64,000 bases of DNA from Owenweeksia sp963758205. Its GTDB lineage: Bacteria; Bacteroidota; Bacteroidia; Flavobacteriales; Schleiferiaceae. Below are positions 10,105 to 19,543 of this stretch, piece by piece (position 1 is the first letter of the stretch; the number at the start of each line of letters is the position of its first letter). The stretch covers positions 434,001 through 498,000 of the forward strand of contig CAVWUM010000001.1 in the NCBI GenBank assembly GCA_963758205.1, read 5' to 3'. Below the pieces are notes generated by a model. That model ran no database searches and was not told the origin of the DNA. It saw nothing but the letters and a program-made list of their open reading frames with translations. The translations under genes were made by a program, and so were the position numbers.

Positions 10105-11365
10105 CCTGGCGCCCCAGGTACTGAAAATCGCCACCCGAGGGGTTCTGGAAAATGCGCAACTCAAACATTTGTGCGGCAGCCAGGAGGTGATCAAAAATAT
10201 CGGCCTGAATGTTTTCATAATTCACCCAGGCTATATCGCTGCTAAAGGCATAAATTTCCAACGGAATACCCAACTCAGTAGGTTGTAACTGGCGAACCAT
10301 CACCGTTTCTTTTTGGTCAATTTTGGGATTATCCTGAAGGTATTGCAGGGCGTACTTCCTGAAAACCCCAAGGTTGGTCATGTGTCGCCCATTGATTAGA
10401 ATAGAAGTATCAACACCGGTTTTCTTATTAAACTCATCAATTTCTGCCTGGCGCGAGATTACAAAATCCTTTACGCGGCTAAAGGTTAAAAACCTGTCGC
10501 GCATTTCTTCAGTAACAAACTTTACCGAACTGATGTCGATATTAAGGGAGCGCTTAATACGCCTTACACCCAGGCTTTGCATACCCCTCCAGTTTTTGAA
10601 GGAATCTGCGATAAAGGAGTAGGTAGGTACGGTGGTAAAGGTTTTGTCAAAATTCCTAATTTTAACTGTGGTGAGGTTTATTTCTATCACATCGCCATCT
10701 GCCCCGTATTTCTCCATGGTTACCCAGTCGCCAAGGCGTACCATATCGTTGGCGGATATCTGTATACTGGCCACCAATCCTAAAATAGTATCTCTGAAAA
10801 TTAAAAGAATAACTGCAGTAGCCGCCCCAAATGCGGTAAGTATGGTAATAGGCGATTTACCAATAATCATAGAAAGAACCAGGATGGTACCCATAATGTA
10901 CATGGTGATTTTGGCCACCTGCACATAGCTGCTTATTGGTTTGCCTTCAAACCTTTCGGAGCGTAGCCCAATGAACTCCAGCGCTTTTAAAAAGCGGTTT
11001 ACAACCACTACAACCTGTATGATCATAAAAATGGCAATCGCCTTGGTGAAGAAGGAATTTTCAAAATCGATGTGATCAAAAATCCAGGGGATGCTATACC
11101 AGATGATTATGGCCGGGAGGAGATGCGCCAGCGATTGGAAAACTCTCTTTTCCAGGAAAACATCATCATAAGTGTTTTTGGACCGTGTAACGTATGATTT
11201 TACAAACCCAAGGATGACTCTGCGCGCCACAAAATCGGCCAGCAGGCTTACCAGCAATACCAGTAAAATATCAATACCAAGTATGATGTAGTATGATGTT
11301 TGGGTTGCCAGGCCCTGATTGGTTAACCATTCATAGGCCCAGTGTCCAACAGCATGCTCTTCCAT
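10094..11365 (-). CDS. mechanosensitive ion channel, MscS family (YbdG-like)
   Basis: A 423-residue inner-membrane channel that opens under membrane tension during osmotic downshock. It has about five predicted membrane helices, the last being the pore-lining segment 'ILTAFGAATAVILLIFRDTILGL'. This is followed by the beta domain ('MVRLGDWVTMEKYGADGDV..') and a mixed C-terminal domain. Length and the long 'RGMQSLGVRRIKRSLNIDI' region match the E. coli YbdG subfamily more than small MscS. It ends 11 bases inside the convergent glycosyltransferase gene. Confidence 0.92.
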   Translation of the reverse strand: MEEHAVGHWAYEWLTNQGLATQTSYYIILGIDILLVLLVSLLADFVARRVILGFVKSYVTRSKNTYDDVFLEKRVFQSLAHLLPAIIIWYSIPWIFDHIDFENSFFTKAIAIFMIIQVVVVVNRFLKALEFIGLRSERFEGKPISSYVQVAKITMYIMGTILVLSMIIGKSPITILTAFGAATAVILLIFRDTILGLVASIQISANDMVRLGDWVTMEKYGADGDVIEINLTTVKIRNFDKTFTTVPTYSFIADSFKNWRGMQSLGVRRIKRSLNIDISSVKFVTEEMRDRFLTFSRVKDFVISRQAEIDEFNKKTGVDTSILINGRHMTNLGVFRKYALQYLQDNPKIDQKETVMVRQLQPTELGIPLEIYAFSSDIAWVNYENIQADIFDHLLAAAQMFELRIFQNPSGGDFQYLGRQVSE

Positions 11366-11402
11366 TATTATTTGTGTTTACAATAGGTGCAAAAATAGAA
11401 AG

Positions 11403-12266
11403 CTAAGGTTTATAGGATGTTCCACCAGTAGCCAATGCTGAGGCGCCAAAGTAGCCGTAGCCATATTGCTCGGGGTTATCTGCATTGTAAATATTACCGA
11501 TTACAGGTGCGGGTGGTGGATCAAAAGTGCTGCCTACCTGAAATACCTGGGCAATAATTACTGCCAGGTAATTATAGTAGGATTCGGATATGGATGAAAT
11601 TTCAATACCAAGGCTATCAGTGAGCCTGTCCAGAGGGCCGGTGTAGGCAAAGGCCGGAAGACCGGGCGAACCGAAGTAGGCTCCATCAATACCCAAATCA
11701 TCGGTAATACTTATATCCTGGCTTACCAATGAGTCATTATACCAGCGGATAATTCGGTAATGATCACCGCGACCGGGTAGTTCCCTGAAATAAACCTGCG
11801 AGTAATAACCTTCTTCAAATACCAGTGGACGTTGCAAAAACTTTACATCAAAAGAGTCAAGGGTAACCGTGGGGCGCATTACTTCAGGAGTGCTTCGCCA
11901 GCTGCTCTGCGCATAATTTGGCGAGCCGGCAGGTATTTCTACCAGTATTTCGTAGCTGCTGCCGATTTTGCCATTGTAGCCTGAGGAATAATACCCATCC
12001 AACAGGGTATCTTGCTGAAGCTCTGAAACCATTACATCATTTTCGAATAGAAACACCCGGGCATCATTAACCTTTGGCGTGGTAACCTGCGAAAAATAGG
12101 GTGCCGACACGGAAACGGTAACATTGGTGCCCGCCTTATCGGAAACCCGACCTACTACAGTAAGTAGGGGGTCAGTATCTGGTACATCAATATCAACAAC
12201 CTCCTGGCATGAGCTTAGCGAAATTGCTAACAGAGCGATGGAAAATATGCTTAGTAATCTTTTCAT
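11403..12266 (-). CDS. DUF4249 family lipoprotein
   Basis: A 287-residue lipoprotein: a short signal peptide ends in LSSC, the lipobox, at about residue 20. The mature part begins 'VVDIDVPDTDPLLTVVGRVSD', typical of DUF4249 proteins, which in Bacteroidota lie next to a TonB-dependent receptor. Here it begins one base after the stop of such a receptor gene (12268), so the two form a pair. It is probably the outer-membrane lipoprotein partner of that receptor; the substrate is unknown. The C-terminus ends in Gly-rich 'YFGASALATGGTSYKP'. Confidence 0.85.
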   Translation of the reverse strand: MKRLLSIFSIALLAISLSSCQEVVDIDVPDTDPLLTVVGRVSDKAGTNVTVSVSAPYFSQVTTPKVNDARVFLFENDVMVSELQQDTLLDGYYSSGYNGKIGSSYEILVEIPAGSPNYAQSSWRSTPEVMRPTVTLDSFDVKFLQRPLVFEEGYYSQVYFRELPGRGDHYRIIRWYNDSLVSQDISITDDLGIDGAYFGSPGLPAFAYTGPLDRLTDSLGIEISSISESYYNYLAVIIAQVFQVGSTFDPPPAPVIGNIYNADNPEQYGYGYFGASALATGGTSYKP

Positions 12267-12267
12267 A

Positions 12268-14301
12268 TTAAAAGTTAAAATTCCAGGTTACAAAAGGTAT
12301 GGCAGTGGCAAATATGCTTAGCTGAACGGCCTGGGTAACGGCAATATCATTGGTTGGATTCTCTAGAGTAAAGCTGGTACTTTCCGGCTGAAAAAATATG
12401 GAGTAGGCATTTTTACGTGCATACACATTGTACACTCCAAACGACCATGTGCTGTAAAATCTCTTATTCTCTTTTCGGGTGGGCGTATAGGTTGCAGATA
12501 AATCCAGGCGGTGGTAGGCCGGTATGCGCGATGTGTTACGCCCCTCATAAATAGGTATGGTAATATCCTCAAATTCATATTTGCCCGATGGAGGCGTGTA
12601 GGGTCTTCCCGTTTGGAAAACGAAAGATCCTCCAACTTCCCATTTGGGGTTAAAGGTGTAGTTGGCCACTACCGAAAGGTCATGCAGTTTATCGTAATTG
12701 CTGGCGTACCAGTCGCCATCGTTAATGGTGGTTTCCACTGTTGGACCATCTACCTTTCTTTCGGAGCGCGATATGGTGTAGCCCACCCAACCCGTTAGCT
12801 TTCCATTTTGCTTGCGGATAAGCAGCTCTGCACCATAAGCGCGGCCAATGCCATTTACCAACTCTGTTTCTATATATTCATTAAAAATGAGCTCCGCATT
12901 ATTACGGTAGTCCACCAAATCCTTAAACTCCTTGTAATAAGCCTCAATGGAAAACTCATACATATTTTGCTTAAAATTTTTAAAGAATCCTGCGGCATAT
13001 TGGTTTACCGTAGCCGGATCTATATACTTGCCGGCCGAGCGGTATAAATCAAGTGGTGTGGCCGAGTTGGTGTTGGATATCAGGTGAATGTATTGTCGTG
13101 TGCGGTTATAACTCACCTTTATGCTGGCGCTTTCGCTGAGGAGGTAATTTACGGCCAAGCGAGGTTCCAGGCCATCCAAACCATTAAAAGCCTTTATAAG
13201 CTCACCCGATGCATACTGCACACTGTCCACAATCTCATCTTTTTCAGGCCTGTTGGGATCCTGGTATTCGCGCCCCAGTTCATCTCCAATTTTATAAAAA
13301 GAGGAATAGCGCAAACCATACTGAAAGGTAAACCGGGTAAAAGCTTTTACCTCATGGCTGATGTAAGCCGATGGCTCAATGCCGTACTCCTGCTGCAGTA
13401 CTAAATCTGTAATTCCTGTAAAGGAGCCGGGGCTAAAGCGGTAGTAAATACCTTCAAAACCAAAATCTATGCGGCTATCAGTATTAAGGTAATAGTTAAA
13501 AGCTCCCTTAAGGTGATAATCCTGTATGCGTGAGGACAACTGAAAATTCAGTACAGCATCATCAGGTGTGCCCAGGGTATATTTATAATCGCTGTACACA
13601 GCCGAAAAATTGGAGAAAAGCTTTTTGTTAAACAGGTGATTCCAGCGCAGCGTAGCGGTGGAGTTTCCCCAGTCGAAACCAAATAGGTCGGCAATACCAA
13701 ATTCATCCCTGCCAAAGTAACCGGAAAGGTACACCCTGTCTTTATCACTAATGCGCCAGTTTACCTTGGCATTAAGATCATAGAAGTAGAGTATGTTCTG
13801 ATTGATGGCGGAATCGCTGCTCAGTTTTAAAAAGATATCCGCATACGATCTGCGCCCCGCCACCATAAATGATGCTTTATCTTTTACAATAGGAGCTTCA
13901 ATCAGCAGGCGGCTACTCAATAAACCTATGCCCCCATTAAATGCCAGGTTTTTGCTGTTGCCTTCTTTTTGGCGCACATCCACTACTGAGCTAAGGCGAC
14001 CTCCGTATTGAGCAGGAATTCCGCCTTTATACACCTTTACATCCTTAACGGCATCAGCATTAAAAATGGAGAAAAAGCCCAACAGGTGGGAGGAGTTATA
14101 CACCGGGGCTTCATCCAGCAAAATAAGGTTTTGATCAGCCGCACCACCTCTTACATTAAAACCGTTTGAGCCTTCGCCCACTGTGGTGATCCCTGGTAAC
14201 AGGGTAAGGGTTCGGATAATATCAGTTTCTCCGAGCAATTGTGGCACTTTTTGAATTTCCTTGGCGGAGAGTTTGGAAACGCTCATTTCCACACTGCTCA
14301 C
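12268..14301 (-). CDS. TonB-dependent receptor, plug and barrel fragment
   Basis: The downstream piece of the frameshifted receptor, 677 residues from an in-frame GTG. It carries the plug ('GEGSNGFNVRGGAADQNLIL', 'DEAPVYNSSHLLGFFSIFN', 'VYKGGIPAQYGGRLSSVVDV') and the whole barrel ending VTWNFNF. Without the upstream piece it would have no signal peptide and could not reach the outer membrane. Confidence 0.8.
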   Translation of the reverse strand: MSSVEMSVSKLSAKEIQKVPQLLGETDIIRTLTLLPGITTVGEGSNGFNVRGGAADQNLILLDEAPVYNSSHLLGFFSIFNADAVKDVKVYKGGIPAQYGGRLSSVVDVRQKEGNSKNLAFNGGIGLLSSRLLIEAPIVKDKASFMVAGRRSYADIFLKLSSDSAINQNILYFYDLNAKVNWRISDKDRVYLSGYFGRDEFGIADLFGFDWGNSTATLRWNHLFNKKLFSNFSAVYSDYKYTLGTPDDAVLNFQLSSRIQDYHLKGAFNYYLNTDSRIDFGFEGIYYRFSPGSFTGITDLVLQQEYGIEPSAYISHEVKAFTRFTFQYGLRYSSFYKIGDELGREYQDPNRPEKDEIVDSVQYASGELIKAFNGLDGLEPRLAVNYLLSESASIKVSYNRTRQYIHLISNTNSATPLDLYRSAGKYIDPATVNQYAAGFFKNFKQNMYEFSIEAYYKEFKDLVDYRNNAELIFNEYIETELVNGIGRAYGAELLIRKQNGKLTGWVGYTISRSERKVDGPTVETTINDGDWYASNYDKLHDLSVVANYTFNPKWEVGGSFVFQTGRPYTPPSGKYEFEDITIPIYEGRNTSRIPAYHRLDLSATYTPTRKENKRFYSTWSFGVYNVYARKNAYSIFFQPESTSFTLENPTNDIAVTQAVQLSIFATAIPFVTWNFNF

Positions 14302-14317
14302 ATTTTTATCCAGTCTT

Positions 14318-14644
14318 TCAGAAGCTTACTTCCACTTCCTTAAGCTCCGTAGTTGACTCGGTGAGCTCAACATTTAGAGTCAGGTTCTTGTTAAAAGTTA
14401 ACCTTTTTTTAACAGTTTGGTACCCAATATATTGGTACTCTAGCTCGTATTCCCCTTCGGGTAACGAAATGGAATAGTAACCGTAGGTATTAGAAGTGGC
14501 GCCTACATTTAAAGCGGGTACCACAACATTTACCCCAATCAATTCTTCGCCATTGGAGGCATCGCGTATGTATCCGCTTATGGTATATTTGTTTTGCGCA
14601 AGTAGGCCTAGTGGCAAAAGGAACAGGAATAACAGGTTTTTCAT
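14318..14644 (-). CDS. TonB-dependent receptor, N-terminal fragment
   Basis: The upstream piece of the same receptor, 108 residues. It has a signal peptide ending in LLAQ and a complete carboxypeptidase-like regulatory domain ('YTISGYIRDASNGEELIGV' to 'NLTLNVELTE'). It stops at TGA 14320-14318 because of the extra base. On its own it would be a small secreted beta-sandwich domain. Confidence 0.75.
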   Translation of the reverse strand: MKNLLFLFLLPLGLLAQNKYTISGYIRDASNGEELIGVNVVVPALNVGATSNTYGYYSISLPEGEYELEYQYIGYQTVKKRLTFNKNLTLNVELTESTTELKEVEVSF

Positions 14645-14794
14645 TTCGGATGAAAAATCAAAGGTGAAAGCAGGTATAGGGTTATTGAATTTCTTACTGA
14701 CACTTTTTATAGTGGCGCGGAAATTGACGGCAAATATCTACAAAAGTTCAAGAAGCATAATGTGATTATAGCTTGCTGTGTTAAGAAACGATAA

Positions 14795-16918
14795 ATGAAA
14801 ATAATTCTGATGATCAATAAATTAAAGTATCTGCTGCTGGGTGGCGTTGTAGCCGTGGCAGTTGGATTTTATACTCCTAAAGAGGCCGATGCCACCAAAA
14901 AAGATCAGGTAATAATGAACCTGATTTATAGCGTACTTAATCAGTCGCACTTTTCTCCCCCCGAAATCAATGACGACTTCTCAGAAAAGGTATATGATCA
15001 CTTCATAGAAAACCTGGATTACAGCAAGCGCTTCTTTTTAAAAGAAGATATGGAGGCCCTCAAAACCTACAGGCATAAGATAGACGATGAAATCAAAACT
15101 TCTGACTTTCAGTTTTTTGATGCTGCTTATAAAGTTTATGAAAAGCGCTTTAACAACTCCAAAGATTATTATAAAGAGATACTGGATAAGCCTTTTGACT
15201 TTACCGTAAGGGAGAGCTACGAAACTGATGAGGAGAAGTTGCCCTTTGCGAAAAATGAAACTGAGTTGAAAGACAGATGGCGACTGTACCTTAAGCAGCG
15301 AGTGCTATCGCGGGTTGAAGATAGAAAGCACGACCAGGAAGTGGCTGAGGAAAATGGGGATACCACCCTTACCATAAAAACCTTTGAAGAAATTGAGGCG
15401 GATGCCCGAAAGGATGAAATGGAACTTCATGACGACTGGTTTAAAACCCTGGAAGACATGGAGCGCATTGACTGGATCGGTATGTACATGAACTCCATCA
15501 CCGGTATTTATGATCCGCATACGCAATACTTCCCGCCAGAGCGTAAAGAGGATTTTGAGATACAAATGACCGGGCAATTGGAGGGTATAGGCGCCCAGCT
15601 TTCGCAGAAAGGTGATTATGTGACTATCTCAAAAATCATTACCGGTAGCGCTTGCTGGAAACAAGGCGACCTTGAGGTAGGTGATAAAATATTGAAGGTG
15701 CAGCAGGAAGATCAAAGTGCTGACGAAGCGGTGAATGCTGTGGGTATGAGTGTGCGTAAACTGGTGAAGTTTATTCGCGGACCTAAGGGTACTGAGGTGC
15801 GCCTTACCGTTCAAAAGATAGATGGCTCTAAAATGGTAATACCCATTGTGCGCGATGTGGTGGAGCTGGAAGCCACTTTTGCCAAATCAGCTGTATTGGG
15901 CGAGGGTGATGATAAAGTAGGCTACATCCGCCTGCCAAAATTTTATGTGGATTTTTACGGTGATTCCAATCACAACTGTGCAGAAGACGTAAAAGCCGAA
16001 ATTGAAAAACTGAAAAAGGAAAATGTAAACGGTATTATCCTGGACATCCGTAATAATGGTGGTGGTACCCTACAAGGGGTAATCGATATTGTAGGCTTGT
16101 TTATTAAAGAAGGCCCTGTAGTGCAGGTAAAAGCACCCGGCCGTGAACCACAAGTGTTGAAAGACAGTGACCCGAATGTGTATTATGAAGGTCCGTTGGT
16201 GGTAATGGTGAACCAGTTTAGCGCATCCGCCTCTGAAATATTTGCTGCAGCAATACAGGATTACAAGCGAGGTGTTATAATTGGTAGTAAATCCACATTT
16301 GGTAAAGGTACCGTGCAAAATGTATTGGATATGGACCGCGCGGTAAACTTTACCTACAATGATGTAAAGCCCCTGGGAGCTTTGAAATTGACTATCCAGA
16401 AGTATTACCGAATTAATGGCGGTACGCCACAGTTGAAGGGAGTAAATCCTGAAATTGTATTACCTGATAACTACAACTACATTGAGTTTGGCGAGAAGGA
16501 AGAGGAGTTTGCACTACCCTATGATGAAATACCCACCGCTAAGTATAATGTGTGGACAAAGGGTGTGGATTCTTATTCAGCCGCTATCAACAATAGTAAC
16601 CAACGCGTAAAGCAAAGTGAAAAATTTGCCCTGATTGACGAATATGCTAAGTGGTTAAAGGATGAAAGGGAAAATACTAAGGTGAGTCTTAATTATGAGG
16701 AGTATAAAAAGGATCAGGATGAATTCCGCGAAAAATCGAAGAAGTATGAAAATATGCGGAAAAGTGATGAAGAGATAGTGGTAACCGCCAGCGCAGCTGA
16801 TGATAAAAAATGGAATGCCAGCGAAGACAAGCAGAAGGAGCGCGACCAATGGTTTAGAGGTCTTCGCACCGATATCTACCTTCATGAAGCCTTTGAAGTG
16901 ACTGGCGACTTAAAGTAA
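14795..16918 (+). CDS. prc: tail-specific (carboxy-terminal processing) protease, S41 family
   Basis: A 707-residue periplasmic serine protease of the Prc/Tsp type, which degrades or trims proteins with nonpolar C-termini. Order: signal anchor (to ~30), long helical N-terminal domain, PDZ domain (~255-345, 'GQLEGIGAQLSQKGDYVTI'), S41 catalytic core, and a basic DUF3340-like C-terminal region. The catalytic pair is S478 in SASASE and K504 in FGKGTVQ; the first follows the E. coli Prc motif. An alternative start is Met-6 (14810). It is divergent from the receptor gene, with a 150-base gap, and the next gene starts 9 bases after its stop. Confidence 0.93.
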   Translation: MKIILMINKLKYLLLGGVVAVAVGFYTPKEADATKKDQVIMNLIYSVLNQSHFSPPEINDDFSEKVYDHFIENLDYSKRFFLKEDMEALKTYRHKIDDEIKTSDFQFFDAAYKVYEKRFNNSKDYYKEILDKPFDFTVRESYETDEEKLPFAKNETELKDRWRLYLKQRVLSRVEDRKHDQEVAEENGDTTLTIKTFEEIEADARKDEMELHDDWFKTLEDMERIDWIGMYMNSITGIYDPHTQYFPPERKEDFEIQMTGQLEGIGAQLSQKGDYVTISKIITGSACWKQGDLEVGDKILKVQQEDQSADEAVNAVGMSVRKLVKFIRGPKGTEVRLTVQKIDGSKMVIPIVRDVVELEATFAKSAVLGEGDDKVGYIRLPKFYVDFYGDSNHNCAEDVKAEIEKLKKENVNGIILDIRNNGGGTLQGVIDIVGLFIKEGPVVQVKAPGREPQVLKDSDPNVYYEGPLVVMVNQFSASASEIFAAAIQDYKRGVIIGSKSTFGKGTVQNVLDMDRAVNFTYNDVKPLGALKLTIQKYYRINGGTPQLKGVNPEIVLPDNYNYIEFGEKEEEFALPYDEIPTAKYNVWTKGVDSYSAAINNSNQRVKQSEKFALIDEYAKWLKDERENTKVSLNYEEYKKDQDEFREKSKKYENMRKSDEEIVVTASAADDKKWNASEDKQKERDQWFRGLRTDIYLHEAFEVTGDLK

Positions 16919-16926
16919 ACTGAGAT

Positions 16927-17997
16927 TTGGCGAGACAGTCGGTTCTTAAGCAACTTATAAAAGATCCATTAGGAGCAGGGGGAATGTTTATCATTCTCCT
17001 TGCTTTTTTTGTGGCTGTATTTGCCTATCTCATCATTCCGGATCATACGCCTAATGCCAACGAAATGAACTTGCCCCTGGCTGGAAAGAAACCTGGTTTT
17101 GAGGTAAAGATGCTTCGCGTTAATAAGGACAACCTGCCCCAGGTTAGTTTTTGGGAGCACCTTATCTCCGGGGATGAAAAGCCGTTTCGGGAGATTCCCA
17201 TTCAATCCTATACCGAAAATGATGATGAAGTGGTTTACACCGATTATGTTGGTGAAGGCTCTGAGGGTGTGGAGAAAACGGTTTTCACTAAGGATTTGGC
17301 TGGAGATGATTTTGTTGTTACCAAAACCTACTATTTAGGAACGGATAAATACGGGCGTGATTTGCTTAGCCGCCTTTTGCTTGGCGCCAGAATTTCTTTT
17401 TCAGTAGGATTTATATCCGTGTTTATTTCGTTGCTAATTGGTATCCCTATGGGGGCTATTGCCGGATATTATGGAGGAGTGATTGACAAAATTGTAATGT
17501 GGTTCATCAATGTGGTTTGGTCTATACCAACCCTGTTGATGGTAATAGCCATTACACTGGCTTTGGGTAAAGGCTTTTGGCAGGTGTTTATTGCTGTAGG
17601 CTTTACCATGTGGGTAGAAGTAGCCCGTGTGGTACGCGGCCAAATCCTTTCCGTAAAGGAAAAGGAATACATACAAGCCGCTCATGTTTTAGGCTTTAGC
17701 GACTTCAGAATAATCTTTAAGCACATTTTACCCAATGTGCTAGCTCCTGTAATTGTAATCTCAGCGGCCAATTTTGCAGCCGCGATACTTATTGAAAGCG
17801 GACTTAGCTTTTTAGGTATTGGCGCCCAGCCCCCCATGCCCAGCTGGGGTGGCATGATAAAAGACCATTATGCCTACCTGATAGTTGATAAAGCTTACCT
17901 GGCTATTGCTCCTGGTATGGCCATTATGGTTTTGGTGTTGTCTTTTATGATGTTGGGAAATTCGTTGCGGGATGCACTGGACGTGAGGAAGGTTTAG
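16927..17997 (+). CDS. ABC transporter permease, DppC/OppC type
   Basis: A 356-residue inner-membrane subunit of a peptide/nickel-type importer. An N-terminal helix (~18-38) is followed by a long periplasmic insertion (~45-130) and five helices. The cytoplasmic EAA loop, which docks the ATPase, reads 'EYIQAAHVLGFSDFRIIFKHILPN'. The start is TTG at 16927, 8 bases after the protease stop; no ATG is suitably placed. No ATPase or binding-protein gene is adjacent, so its partners must be encoded elsewhere. Confidence 0.9.
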   Translation: MARQSVLKQLIKDPLGAGGMFIILLAFFVAVFAYLIIPDHTPNANEMNLPLAGKKPGFEVKMLRVNKDNLPQVSFWEHLISGDEKPFREIPIQSYTENDDEVVYTDYVGEGSEGVEKTVFTKDLAGDDFVVTKTYYLGTDKYGRDLLSRLLLGARISFSVGFISVFISLLIGIPMGAIAGYYGGVIDKIVMWFINVVWSIPTLLMVIAITLALGKGFWQVFIAVGFTMWVEVARVVRGQILSVKEKEYIQAAHVLGFSDFRIIFKHILPNVLAPVIVISAANFAAAILIESGLSFLGIGAQPPMPSWGGMIKDHYAYLIVDKAYLAIAPGMAIMVLVLSFMMLGNSLRDALDVRKV

Positions 17998-18161
17998 GTT
18001 AATTGAACAATTCCAAGCCTACTAACTTAGTTGGCTGCTTAAATGTAATCCGTAGACGATGACCATGAGCAGTATGCTCGCGGCAGCTGGGATTGAGGTT
18101 AATATTAATATTTGCACTATTTCACTATATTTTGATCTTAGATTTAATTGGGAAGCGGTCG

Positions 18162-18911
18162 ATGAAAACTAAACTTATTTCACTTTATACATTTACGCTA
18201 TTAATTACTGTAGCTTTTCTTTATCCTAGTTGTAAAAATGATGGCAGATTAAATAATAAACATAGTGGCAATGATACTGCACTAGCAATTGAGTCTGTCA
18301 ATTTATTTTATGATGGCGAGTATCAGGAGTCACTTAGGGAACTATCTTACCTTATTGAAGAATTTCCTGATGTATCAGAGTTGTACTTTTGGAAGGCCAA
18401 AAACCTTGTGGCATTAAATCAGTTAAAGGAGGCGCTAACTGTCTATTCCACGGCAATTGAAAAGGACTCTACTATGGCAAAGTACCATAACAATAGAGGT
18501 CTTGTGTACATCAGTCTCGGAGATAACTACAAAGCACTTGAGGACTTTAATAGATCGTATAGAATAGATAGTTCAGTAACCCAAACTATTAATAATATTG
18601 GACTAGCTTATTCTAAACTAGGTGAGGAATATAAGGCAATCGAATTTTATGATAGGGTAATTGAAATTGACCCTTTAGACATTTATATTTTTAATAGGGC
18701 GGTATCTTTTATCAATTTAGGTGAATTTTTTAAGGCGACAGAGGATTTGAACTCCGTAATCAATATGAATCCAAAGTTTACGAGGGCATATTTGAATAGG
18801 GGACTTGTGTTGTTTCAGATTAATAAGAAGGAGGAGGGATGTAAAGATTTAGCTACGGCTATAGAGCTTGGTTCAGAAGAAGCTCAGGAATATATTAGAT
18901 ACTGTGAATGA
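18162..18911 (+). CDS. TPR repeat lipoprotein
   Basis: A 249-residue lipoprotein with a signal peptide ending in the lipobox YPSC and about five tetratricopeptide repeats (for example 'MAKYHNNRGLVYISLGDNYKALEDFN'). TPR arrays mediate protein-protein contacts; no catalytic domain is visible. I chose the ATG at 18162 because it opens the signal peptide and follows a GGAAG; an upstream in-frame Met at 18093 would put a hydrophobic leader in front. Codon use is more A+T-rich than in neighbouring genes, which may hint at later arrival. It stands alone before a repeat-rich stretch. Confidence 0.8.
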   Translation: MKTKLISLYTFTLLITVAFLYPSCKNDGRLNNKHSGNDTALAIESVNLFYDGEYQESLRELSYLIEEFPDVSELYFWKAKNLVALNQLKEALTVYSTAIEKDSTMAKYHNNRGLVYISLGDNYKALEDFNRSYRIDSSVTQTINNIGLAYSKLGEEYKAIEFYDRVIEIDPLDIYIFNRAVSFINLGEFFKATEDLNSVINMNPKFTRAYLNRGLVLFQINKKEEGCKDLATAIELGSEEAQEYIRYCE

Positions 18912-18981
18912 AGAATTTCCCTCACTGACCTTAGCCCCTCGCTGGCACAAGCGTCTCGCTTGTGCCTCAAATACCTTAACA

Positions 18982-19122
18982 TCACTCGCTAGCGAAAGCA
19001 TCCCGCTTGTGCTCCAAAAACCTTTACGTCCACCAAATGAACATACTTTAACCCTTTGTTCAGATTTTCCGAATTATTGGACATAAGGTAATGTTTGCAA
19101 AAAATTCATCACCAACCTAAAC
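18982..19122. repeat. direct repeat, copy 1
   Basis: An imperfect ~141-base repeat whose second copy lies 422 bases downstream. It starts with a small palindrome (CGCTAGCGAAAGCATCCCGC region) and runs through CCACCAAATGAACATACTTT and TATTGGACATAAGG. It ends with a degraded copy of the last codons of the gene at 19519 (AAAATTCATCACC). A further partial copy of the GCACAAGCG/CGCTTGTGC palindrome lies just upstream at about 18937-18967. Confidence 0.75.
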
Positions 19123-19194
19123 AGTTCAGGTAATGGATAATTTGATTTAGGATTTGACGGTTATAGTTTACAGGCAATTTAATAAATTTAGGGC

Positions 19195-19389
19195 ATGAGT
19201 AACAACGAAGTTAAAACGGCTATATGTGCTTTGCTGGATGAAGCACCTCAAAATGCACTGGAACAGGTTTTAGAATATCTTAAATCTGTAAAGGGACAAT
19301 CTGAGGAGTCCGTAAAAAGGGCGGAGAACCTCAGGAGAATTTTGGAAGAAGATAGCGAGCTACTTTCAAGATTGGCTGATATCTATTAA
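19195..19389 (+). CDS. small hypothetical protein (64 aa)
   Basis: A 64-residue, highly charged, all-helical protein beginning 'MSNNEVKTAICALLDEAP'. Its pattern (a first helix ending in Pro, a 'VLEYLKSVKG' helix, and a C-terminal 'LRRILEEDSELLSRLADIY' helix) resembles short antitoxin-like proteins of Bacteroidota, but no toxin gene is next to it and no function is claimed. It lies between two copies of a direct repeat, so it may have arrived with the duplication. Confidence 0.6.
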   Translation: MSNNEVKTAICALLDEAPQNALEQVLEYLKSVKGQSEESVKRAENLRRILEEDSELLSRLADIY

Positions 19390-19403
19390 AGAAGCGCTTC
19401 AGA

Positions 19404-19543
19404 TTCCCTCGCTGGCGCAAGCGTCCCGCTTGTGCTTCAAAAACCTTTGCGTCCACCAAATGAACATACTTTAGCCCTTTATCCAGATTCTCCAAAATAT
19501 TGGACATAAGGAAATAACTCAAAAATTCATCACCACCCTAAAC
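19404..19543. repeat. direct repeat, copy 2
   Basis: The second copy of the 422-base-spaced repeat. Its right end is the real 3' end of the minus-strand gene at 19519-20118, so the other copy looks like a duplication of that gene's tail plus its downstream DNA, now separated by the 64-residue gene. Confidence 0.75.

Larger units (their letters stand above)
12268..14644 (-). pseudogene. TonB-dependent receptor split by a one-base frameshift
   Basis: Two abutting frames together make one full receptor of about 790 residues: signal peptide, carboxypeptidase-like regulatory domain, plug and 22-strand-type barrel. The first frame runs from 14644 and stops at 14318, right after 'TTELKEVEVS'. Reading one base out, the sequence continues 'SERLDKNVSSVEMS', the usual bridge to the plug, so one extra base lies around 14321-14327. 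The rest of the barrel is intact to the terminal Phe at 12268. It could be a recent pseudogene, a phase-variable site or a sequencing error. The intact DUF4249 partner follows directly. Confidence 0.8.

Noticed and set aside
18868..19086. A 72-residue open frame running out of the TPR gene
   Set aside because: It starts inside the TPR gene and consists mostly of repeat DNA.
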